Shown here piece after piece: positions 12,940 through 17,966 of a stretch of DNA of 17,966 nt. This stretch comes from an uncultured Faecalibacterium sp. (GTDB lineage Bacteria > Bacillota > Clostridia > Oscillospirales > Ruminococcaceae), in the NCBI GenBank assembly GCA_900772565.1, contig CAAHET010000156.1:1-17966 (forward strand). The letters are read 5' to 3'. Under the pieces are notes generated by a model, which made no database searches, was not told where the DNA came from, and saw only the letters and a list, made by a program, of their open reading frames with translations. Every line of letters begins with the position of its first letter. Positions within the stretch are counted from its first letter, which is position 1. A program made the position numbers and the translations under genes.

Positions 12940-13194
12940 ATGTTTGATATTTTCAATATGCTCAAAAAAGAGGAACACACCGCACCCAAGCAGGTGACCC
13001 GCGATACCATCATCGGCGACATTCTGGATATGGACCAGACCACCGCCCCCTACTTTATGGAGATCGGCATGCACTGTCTGGGCTGCCCGGCTTCCCGCGG
13101 CGAGACCATCGAGGAAGCCTGCGAGGTGCACGGCGTGAACTGCGACGAGCTGCTGGAGAAGCTGAACACCCATCTGGCAGCCAAGAAGGCCTGA
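12940..13194 (+). CDS. DUF1858 domain small protein
   Basis: An 84-residue protein. Residues ~18-80 match DUF1858: VTRDTIIGDILDMDQTTAPYF then MEIGMHCLGCPASRGETIEEAC, with the CxxC pair Cys46/Cys49 and a helical end (NCDELLEKLNTHLAAKK). Such proteins occur alone or fused to hybrid-cluster or ScdA-like redox proteins in anaerobes and are thought to handle a redox or metal centre; the exact role is unknown. ATG 12940 follows AGAAAGGA. Its stop directly abuts the GTG of trmK, so the two are translated together. Confidence 0.85.
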   Translation: MFDIFNMLKKEEHTAPKQVTRDTIIGDILDMDQTTAPYFMEIGMHCLGCPASRGETIEEACEVHGVNCDELLEKLNTHLAAKKA

Positions 13195-13854
13195 GTGCTT
13201 CCCACACTGGATGCGCGTCTGACCGCAGCGGCAGAGCTGGTGCGCCCGGGACAGCCGGTGGCAGACATCGGCTGCGACCACGGCAAGCTGACGGCGGTGC
13301 TGGCGGCTTCGGGCAGGTACCCGAAGGTCATCGGGGCAGACCTGCGCCCCGGCCCGCTGGCAAAGGCAAAACAGACGCTGGAAAATGCAGGTTGTCTGGA
13401 CCGCGCTGAGCTTCGGCTCGGTGACGGTCTTTCTGTGTTGTCCGCCGGGGAGGTAGGCAGCATCGTGCTGGCAGGCGTGTCGGCACAGACCACATGGGAG
13501 ATCATCGAAAAAGCGCCGTGGGTGTCCGCCGTGGGCGGGCCGCGCCTTGTCATGGTGCCCGCCACCCGGCACAGCGAGCTGCGCCGCTGGCTGTGGCAGC
13601 ACGGCTTTGCCCTTGTGGCCGACCGCCCGGTGCAGGCCGCAGGCCGTTGGTATGCGGTGATGGCAGCGGAGTACACCGGAGAGGTGATAGAGCCCACCTT
13701 TACCCAATGTCTGCTGGGGGATACCGCCCGCTGGCCGGAGGGTGCGGGCTACGCCGCATGGCAGCGGGCAAAGTTGCCCCGGATGCGGCTGGGCGTGCCG
13801 GATGGCAGTGCGCTTGCCGCAGAGATGGATGCCATTCTGAAAGAGGGAAACTGA
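13195..13854 (+). CDS. trmK: tRNA (adenine-22-N1)-methyltransferase (TrmK family)
   Basis: A 219-residue class I SAM-dependent methyltransferase of the TrmK/YqfN family, which makes m1A22 in the D-arm of tRNA. Motif I is VADIGCDHGKLT (residues 22-33), followed by VIGADLRPGPLAKAK (45-59), RLGDGLSVL (74-82) and SIVLAGVSAQT. The motif normally reading AGMGG in this family is AGVSA here (93-97), a divergent version. The C-terminal ~50 residues, helical in the family and used for tRNA contact, are present. It starts at GTG 13195 with no gap after the DUF1858 gene and ends one base before NIF3. The trmK-NIF3 pairing is conserved in Firmicutes (yqfN-yqfO), which supports the call despite divergence. 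Confidence 0.85.
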   Translation: MLPTLDARLTAAAELVRPGQPVADIGCDHGKLTAVLAASGRYPKVIGADLRPGPLAKAKQTLENAGCLDRAELRLGDGLSVLSAGEVGSIVLAGVSAQTTWEIIEKAPWVSAVGGPRLVMVPATRHSELRRWLWQHGFALVADRPVQAAGRWYAVMAAEYTGEVIEPTFTQCLLGDTARWPEGAGYAAWQRAKLPRMRLGVPDGSALAAEMDAILKEGN

Positions 13855-13855
13855 A

Positions 13856-14632
13856 ATGACCACGGTACAGCAGGTATACGAAGTAATGCAGCGTCTTGCC
13901 CCGCCGGAGCTGGCAGAGCACTGGGATAACCCCGGTCTGCTGGTGGATTGCGGCGGCGAGGTGCGCCGGGTGCTGGTGACGCTGGACATCACCCCGGAGG
14001 TGGTGGCAGAAGCTGCGGCAAAGCAGTGCACGGTCATTGTGGCGCACCACCCGGTCATCTTTGACCCGCTCAAGCGGCTGTGTCCCGCCGATGTGCCCTA
14101 TCAGCTGGTGCAGGCGGGCATTTCTGCCATCTGTATGCACACCAATCTGGATGCCGCCGAGGGCGGGGTGAACGATGTGCTGGCGGACCTTTTCGGCATC
14201 CGGCAGCGCACCATTTTTGCAGACGGCTGCGGCCGGGTGGGGGACATCGACCCCATCACCGTACCGGAGCTGGCAGCACAGGCGCAGCGCAAATTGGCGG
14301 CGCTGTGCAACGCACCTGCCACCGGCGCAGCGGTGCAGGTGAAGTTTGCCGACACCGGAAAGCCGGTGCACCGGCTGGCGGTCATCAGCGGCGCGGGCGG
14401 CAGTCTGTTTGCCGAAGCCATCGCCGAGGGTGCGGACTGTCTGCTGACCGGCGAAGCCAACCACCACCATGCACTGGATGCCAAGCGGCTGGGGCTTTCC
14501 CTCATTGCGGCGGGGCATTACGCCACCGAGTTCCCGGTGACTGCCGCCGTGGCGGCTGCCTTGCGCAGCGCCCTGCCGGAGCTGGAGGTGCTGGTAAGCA
14601 CCGACGACCGCGACCCTTATACTTATTTATAA
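13856..14632 (+). CDS. NIF3-like dinuclear metal-centre protein
   Basis: A 258-residue NIF3/YbgI-type protein. Characteristic blocks are EHWDNPGLLV (21-30), TVIVAHHPVIFDPLKRL with His64/His65, MHTNLDAAEGGVND near residue 100, GEANHHHALDA, and GHYATEFPV near the C-terminus, whose His and Glu complete the two-metal site. The family forms toroidal hexamers; its reaction is still debated (it is sometimes labelled GTP cyclohydrolase I type 2). This is the short form, lacking the PII-like insertion that makes the Bacillus homologue about 370 residues. ATG 13856 comes one base after the trmK stop. Repeat copy C begins 8 bases after its stop. Confidence 0.93.
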   Translation: MTTVQQVYEVMQRLAPPELAEHWDNPGLLVDCGGEVRRVLVTLDITPEVVAEAAAKQCTVIVAHHPVIFDPLKRLCPADVPYQLVQAGISAICMHTNLDAAEGGVNDVLADLFGIRQRTIFADGCGRVGDIDPITVPELAAQAQRKLAALCNAPATGAAVQVKFADTGKPVHRLAVISGAGGSLFAEAIAEGADCLLTGEANHHHALDAKRLGLSLIAAGHYATEFPVTAAVAAALRSALPELEVLVSTDDRDPYTYL

Positions 14633-14640
14633 AGAGAAAA

Positions 14641-14746
14641 CCCTCTCCGTCATTGCTGCGCAATGCCACCTCCCCCGAAAGGGGGAGGTCTTTCAGCATA
14701 AACCGAAAAAGAGCAAAAGCTCTCCCGCAGGTGTTGACTGAGAGGG
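14641..14746. repeat. MITE-like palindromic repeat, copy C
   Basis: The shortest full copy (106 bp), ends CCCTCTCCGTC and GACTGAGAGGG (one mismatch). Internal hairpins: CATTGC/GCAATG, ACCTCCCCC/GGGGGAGGT and AGAGC/GCTCT. It fills almost the whole gap between NIF3 and rqcH, starting 8 bases after one stop and ending 25 bases before the next start. Confidence 0.8.
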
Positions 14747-14771
14747 TTATAGATAAAACGAGGTAACATTT

Positions 14772-16526
14772 ATGGCACTGGATGCCGCGACACTGGCGCT
14801 GACGGCAGCGGAGCTGAAAGCCACCCTGACCGATGCCAAGATCGCAAAAATTTTTGAACCGACCCGGGATGAACTGGTCATCACCCTGCGCACCCGCACC
14901 GATACCTATGCTCTGCTGCTGTCTGCCCGCAGCGGCTCTGCCCGGGTGTGCCTGACCGAGGAGACCTTTGAAAACCCCGAGACGCCGCCCTCCTTCTGTA
15001 TGCTCATGCGCAAGCATCTGACCGGCGGTAGGCTGTTGGACGTGCACATGGAGCCGGGCGACCGCATCGTCTACTTTGATTTTCAGTGCACCAACGAGAT
15101 GGGCGACCTTGTGCGCAATACCCTGTGCGCTGAGCTGATGGGGCGCTACTCCAACCTTGTGCTGGTGCAGAGCGGAAAAATTATCGACGCCCTCAAGCGG
15201 GTGGATTTTGAGGACAGCGACGTCCGGCAGCTGCTGCCGGGCTTGCCCTACACCACACCCCCCAAGCCTGCCCGCCCGGATTTTCTGCTGGTGAGCAGCG
15301 CGTCCATCGTGGCGGCAGCCTGTCAGCGGGAACTGCCGGTGGCGGACGCGTTGAACAAAACGGTGGCCGGCGTAGGGCCGGTGGTCTGCCGCGAAGCCGC
15401 ATGGCGCGCCTTTGACGGCGAACACCTGCCCGCCAACGAGCTGACCGATGCCCAGAAGCGCAGCCTGATGGCAGCCATCGATGAACTGAAGGAGTTGCAC
15501 GCGCAGGGCGGCTGTCCCTGCAGCGTCACCGCGCCGGACGGCAAGCCGGTGGAGTATACCTTCTTCCGTCCGCAGCAGTACGGCGAGCAGTACACCATCC
15601 GGGAGTGGCCGTCCTTCAACGCGATGCTGGAGGGCTACTACGCCGAGAAGGACCGCGCCGAGCGGCTGCGCACCAAGAGCAAGGAACTGCACAAGGCGGT
15701 GCACAATATGTACGACCGCGCCCTGCGCAAGCAGGCAGCCCGGCAGGAGGAGCTTGCCGCCAGCGGTAAAAGCGAAAAGCTGCGCCTGTATGGCGAGCTG
15801 CTGTCTGCCAACCTCTATCTGGCGCAAAAGGGCATGAAGAGCCTGACCGTGCCCAACTGGTACGACGAGGGCAAAGAGGTGACCATCCCGCTGGATCTGC
15901 GGTTCAGCCCCAGCCAGAACGCCCAGAACTTCTTCAAGAACTACAAAAAGAAGCAGACCGCCGCCCGGATGCTGGTGGACCTGCTGGCCGAGGGCGAAAA
16001 AGAGATCGCCTATCTGGAAACAGTGCTCTACGAGGTGGAAAGCGCCTCCGGCGAAGCCGCCCTGAACGAGATCCGCATGGAGCTGAAAAATCAGGGCTAC
16101 CTGAAATACTACAAGCAGCGGGACAAAAAGCAGAAGCCTGCGGACTTCCTGCGCTATACTTCCAGCGACGGCTTTGAGATCTTGGTAGGCCGCAACAACG
16201 CCCAGAACGACAAGCTCACCCTGCACACCGCCCGGGGCAAAGACCTGTGGTTCCATGTGCAGAAAGCCCCCGGTAGCCACGTTGTGGTCATGAGCCGGGG
16301 CGAGGACATCCCGGACACCACCAAGCAGGAAGCGGCGGAGCTGGCAGTCATCCATTCCAGCGCCTACAAGGCGGGCACCGGTGCCAAGGTGGCAGTGGAC
16401 ACCACCGAGGTGAAGAACATCTGGAAAGCAAACGGCGCCAAGCCCGGCATGGTGCTGTACGAGGTGTACACCACCGTCTACATCACCCCGCGGGATGGGC
16501 TGGAAGAGCAGCTGAAGAAGAAATGA
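14772..16526 (+). CDS. rqcH: RqcH (NFACT family), ribosome-associated quality control protein
   Basis: A 584-residue NFACT protein, the bacterial counterpart of Rqc2/NEMF (older name FbpA). It binds obstructed 50S-peptidyl-tRNA and directs C-terminal alanine tailing of the stalled chain. NFACT-N spans ~1-250, with PPSFCMLMRKHLTGGRL and the Asp97-Arg98 pair in EPGDRIVYF, positions known to be essential in the Bacillus enzyme. A helical coiled-coil middle (~290-440) contains alternating Lys/Glu runs. NFACT-R begins near 460 and shows GRNNAQNDKLTLHTARGKDL then WFHVQKAPGSHVV. ATG 14772 follows GAGGTAA. It has no obvious promoter of its own; transcription may pass through repeat C from the NIF3 operon. 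A strong terminator follows. Confidence 0.95.
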   Translation: MALDAATLALTAAELKATLTDAKIAKIFEPTRDELVITLRTRTDTYALLLSARSGSARVCLTEETFENPETPPSFCMLMRKHLTGGRLLDVHMEPGDRIVYFDFQCTNEMGDLVRNTLCAELMGRYSNLVLVQSGKIIDALKRVDFEDSDVRQLLPGLPYTTPPKPARPDFLLVSSASIVAAACQRELPVADALNKTVAGVGPVVCREAAWRAFDGEHLPANELTDAQKRSLMAAIDELKELHAQGGCPCSVTAPDGKPVEYTFFRPQQYGEQYTIREWPSFNAMLEGYYAEKDRAERLRTKSKELHKAVHNMYDRALRKQAARQEELAASGKSEKLRLYGELLSANLYLAQKGMKSLTVPNWYDEGKEVTIPLDLRFSPSQNAQNFFKNYKKKQTAARMLVDLLAEGEKEIAYLETVLYEVESASGEAALNEIRMELKNQGYLKYYKQRDKKQKPADFLRYTSSDGFEILVGRNNAQNDKLTLHTARGKDLWFHVQKAPGSHVVVMSRGEDIPDTTKQEAAELAVIHSSAYKAGTGAKVAVDTTEVKNIWKANGAKPGMVLYEVYTTVYITPRDGLEEQLKKK

Positions 16527-16536
16527 TTTGAATTTT

Positions 16537-16577
16537 GGGGTTCTGAAAAGCCCGCAGGCTTTTCAGAACCCCTTTTT
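16537..16577 (+). terminator. Intrinsic terminator after rqcH
   Basis: A perfect 16-bp stem, GGGGTTCTGAAAAGCC (16537-16552) with its complement (16557-16572), around CGCA, followed by five T. It lies 10 bases after the stop. Confidence 0.92.
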
Positions 16578-16590
16578 CACGGGAAAGACG

Positions 16591-16745
16591 CCCTCTCAGG
16601 CGCTCCCGCGCCAGCTCTCCCAAAGGGAGAGCCAAGAGCACTGCCGGAAACATTCTCATTGCGCCTAATACTTTAGCGATGAACTTTACGGCTTGGCTCT
16701 CCCTTTGGGAGAGCTGGCAAGCCCGACAGGGCTTGACTGAGAGGG
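16591..16745. repeat. MITE-like palindromic repeat, copy D
   Basis: 155 bp with CCCTCTCAG and CTGAGAGGG ends, extended to 11 bp by flanking CG/CG. Internal hairpins: GGCGC/GCGCC, GCTCTCCC/GGGAGAGC twice, and AAGCCC/GGGCTT. It is the closest relative of copy A. It is the first of three copies in tandem between rqcH and rpsJ. Confidence 0.85.
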
Positions 16746-16762
16746 CGCACGCCGTTGCCCCA

Positions 16763-16900
16763 ATACCCCCTCAGTCGCCTGCGGCGACAGCTCCCCCAAG
16801 GGGACGCCTTTAGACGATGCCGGAAACTTTGTCGCCACCACCAAAAGCCGTCCCCTTGGGGAAGGTGGCTGCGAACGCAGTGAGCAGACGGAAGGGGTAT
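16763..16900. repeat. MITE-like palindromic repeat, copy E (divergent)
   Basis: 138 bp with ends ATACCCCCTCAGTC and AAGGGGTAT. It has the GTCGCC/GGCGAC hairpin, a CCCC/GGGG-rich pair of arms (CGTCCCCTTGGGG against CCCCAAGGGGACG) and CTGCG/CGCAG. TGCCGGAAAC in the spacer matches copies A and D, so it belongs to the same family despite changed ends. Confidence 0.7.
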
Positions 16901-16950
16901 CTCCCGGGGCAAGCGGCTTTACACTTGAGCAGGAAATCTTCCCGCCATGC

Positions 16951-17005
16951 CAAAGGCTCCCTCCCAGAGGGAGCTGGCAAAGCCGCAAGGCTTTGACTGA
17001 GGGAG
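16951..17005. repeat. MITE-like palindromic repeat, partial copy F
   Basis: Only the right part of the unit is clear: hairpin GCTCCCTC/GAGGGAGC, hairpin CAAAGCC/GGCTTTG, then GACTGAGGGAG, equivalent to the right end of copy D. The left boundary is not recognisable between 16901 and 16950. Confidence 0.6.
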
Positions 17006-17027
17006 TCTCCTTATATAATAGGTATAA

Positions 17028-17117
17028 CCCCCGCCTTTCCCGTCTATACTGATGCTGAAAAGGGGAGCGGGGGAGTTTTCCACCGGCAAAAAGCGCCGGG
17101 ATTGTGCATCTTGCACA
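17028..17117. other. Non-coding gap with hairpins before the S10 promoter
   Basis: CCCCCGC (17028-17034) pairs with GCGGGGG (17067-17073), followed by AGTTTTCC. TGTGCA (17103-17108) pairs with TGCACA (17112-17117). No gene is seen. A TATAAT at 17014-17019 has TTGACT (the end of repeat F) 15 bases upstream and might be a weak extra promoter. Confidence 0.35.
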
Positions 17118-17184
17118 GAAAATACGGCCATTGACAAAACAGAGAAAATAAAAAAGAAAAATCGTAATTTTCTGCAAAAAACAC

Positions 17185-17213
17185 TTGCCAAATAGACGAA
17201 GATGTGATAAAAT
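17185..17213 (+). promoter_or_regulatory. Promoter of the S10 ribosomal protein operon
   Basis: TTGCCA (17185-17190), 17 bases, TAAAAT (17208-17213), with TGTGA just before the -10. The start would be near 17220, leaving a leader of about 350 bases before rpsJ. Confidence 0.8.
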
Positions 17214-17219
17214 ATCTCT

Positions 17220-17571
17220 CGGCTGCAAAAGGCTTGTGCGATACAAGTCGTGCAGGCCAGCGATATGCGTTGATGCGGGAGGTTGTCATCCGGCGATAGC
17301 TGTGATGGGTTATTTCCGCGGAGTATGTCCGATCTTAGAACCGGGCGAAAAAATTACTGACAGCGATGGAATACGTTCCCTCGGCAGAGAAGTTACTCCT
17401 CTGCGAAACGGGCGGAACCAATGTTCGGATTTGATTTGCTAATATGTTTCCGGGAGAACTGCAATGCGGTTCACCGGTTTTTATAGTGCCAAATCGAGGA
17501 ACACCCGGAACTGTGTAGAGCAATTTATCGGCTCGCCTAGGGCAAAAACAATTTTTCAGGAGGCGTAAGCA
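17220..17571 (+). ncRNA. Structured leader of the S10 operon with internal terminator
   Basis: About 350 nt between promoter and rpsJ without a credible ORF. It opens with GGCTGCA (17221-17227) pairing with TGCAGGCC (17251-17258, one bulge) over an inner CTTGT/ACAAG stem. Later come GGAA-TACG-TTCC (17368-17379) and GCAGAG/CTCTGC (17384-17389 with 17399-17404). The intrinsic terminator follows at 17450-17482. Near the start codon, CGCCT (17534-17538) can pair with AGGCG (17561-17565), touching the ribosome binding site. I do not recognise a riboswitch or T-box consensus. A leader this long with a terminator suggests regulation by attenuation, perhaps by a ribosomal protein of the operon. Confidence 0.55.
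17450..17482 (+). terminator. Intrinsic terminator inside the S10 leader (attenuator candidate)
   Basis: CCGG (17450-17453) pairs with CCGG (17474-17477), then a 2x1 internal loop, then GAACTGC (17456-17462) pairs with GCGGTTC (17466-17472) around AAT. TTTTT (17478-17482) follows directly. It lies downstream of the promoter and 89 bases before rpsJ. Confidence 0.7.
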
Positions 17572-17883
17572 ATGGCAGTCAAAGAGAAAATCAGAATCCG
17601 TCTGCAGAGCTATGATGCTCAGCTGATCGATGCCGCAGCAGAGAAGATCGTGGAGACCGCAAAGCGCACTGGCGCTCGCGTGTCCGGCCCCATCCCCCTG
17701 CCCACCGATCGCGAGGTCGTTACCGTTCTGCGCGCTACCCACAAGTACAAGGATAGCCGCGAGCAGTTCGAGAGCCGCACTCATAAGCGTCTGATCGACA
17801 TTCTGAAGCCGTCCAACAAGACGGTCGAGGCTCTGATGAGCCTCCAGCTCCCCGCTGGCGTGGACATCGAGATCAAGCTGTAA
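17572..17883 (+). CDS. rpsJ: 30S ribosomal protein S10
   Basis: 103 residues, the standard length of S10. The N-terminus KEKIRIRLQSYDAQLIDAAA, the block TGARVSGPIPLPTDREVVTV and SPHKxS-loop equivalent YKDSREQFESRTHKRLID match bacterial S10 across its length. S10 sits in the 30S head and, with NusB, takes part in antitermination. GGAGG (17559-17563) precedes ATG 17572 by 8 bases. It is normally the first gene of the S10-spc ribosomal operon, so rplC should follow just past the window end. Confidence 0.98.
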   Translation: MAVKEKIRIRLQSYDAQLIDAAAEKIVETAKRTGARVSGPIPLPTDREVVTVLRATHKYKDSREQFESRTHKRLIDILKPSNKTVEALMSLQLPAGVDIEIKL

Positions 17884-17906
17884 ACCACACACGATCAAAT
17901 TCGATG

Positions 17907-17952
17907 CCCTCGTTTCCCGAGGGGTCATGTTGGCGGTGACGTGCGCCGCCAA
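17907..17952 (+). promoter_or_regulatory. Hairpins in the rpsJ-rplC gap
   Basis: CCCTCG pairs with CGAGGG (within 17907-17923) and TTGGCGG (17930-17936) with CCGCCAA (17946-17952). No T-run follows either. They occupy the gap after rpsJ and may shape processing or translation of the next gene, expected to be rplC. Confidence 0.5.
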
Positions 17953-17966
17953 CCAATAACCTTTAC

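Noticed and set aside
14502..16355. Minus-strand open frame (about 617 codons) opposite rqcH
   Set aside because: It spans repeat C and rqcH in antisense, with low-complexity composition typical of a codon-bias shadow.
9087..17005. CRISPR array
   Set aside because: The repeats are long, palindromic, kilobases apart and have no regular spacers; no cas gene is present.
17185..17442. 85-codon open frame before rpsJ
   Set aside because: Its TTG start is inside the -35 box of the S10 promoter, it lacks a ribosome binding site, and it overlaps structured leader RNA.
17220..17571. T-box, TPP, SAM or other known riboswitch in the S10 leader
   Set aside because: No T-box (GGTGG-ACCGCG) sequence and none of the conserved cores I know could be found.

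Overview
The window looks like a chromosomal segment of a GC-rich, low-copy Clostridia. Faecalibacterium or a close Oscillospiraceae relative is my best guess, from protein style and codon use; no search was run. About 2.6 kb of a lower-GC integrative element sits at the left edge, and the ribosomal S10 operon begins at the right edge.

Element end (1-2811): the first 90 codons of a VirB6/TrbL-like conjugation gene run in frame into a MazF/PemK toxin gene, which suggests an internal deletion. A small excisionase-like protein and a Tn916/Tn1549-style tyrosine recombinase follow. Beyond the integrase terminator lies a complete CAU-anticodon tRNA on the minus strand. Another 130 bp away is the 5' half of a second CAU tRNA, cut right after its anticodon stem and still behind its own promoter. 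The simplest reading is that an element interrupted a chromosomal CAU tRNA and brought a whole substitute gene.

Chromosome (2860-16580): a small minus-strand membrane-anchored protein diverges, from a mirror-symmetric promoter region, from a membrane protein plus a Tat-exported GHL10 (DUF187) glycosyl-hydrolase-like protein. Next comes an operon of a lipoprotein, an EamA/DMT transporter, a YgjP-type metallopeptidase and a polysaccharide flippase. A DUF1538 membrane protein is then paired with a tandem PII-like regulator behind a strong promoter with a perfect palindrome at the start of transcription. A YitT-family membrane protein follows. A DUF1858 - trmK - NIF3 cluster and rqcH (NFACT, ribosome quality control) complete this part.

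Intergenic repeats: five full copies and one partial copy of a MITE-like palindromic repeat (about 105-175 bp, ends CCCTCTCAG...CTGAGAGGG, several internal hairpins) occupy gaps after stop codons. Three of them lie in tandem before the S10 operon.

Right edge (17185-17966): a good promoter, a leader of about 350 nt holding a convincing intrinsic terminator with possible alternative pairings, then rpsJ and a hairpin-rich gap before the expected rplC. The most noteworthy signals are the disrupted and substituted tRNA, the possible S10 attenuator, the repeat family, and the palindrome-controlled DUF1538-PII pair.
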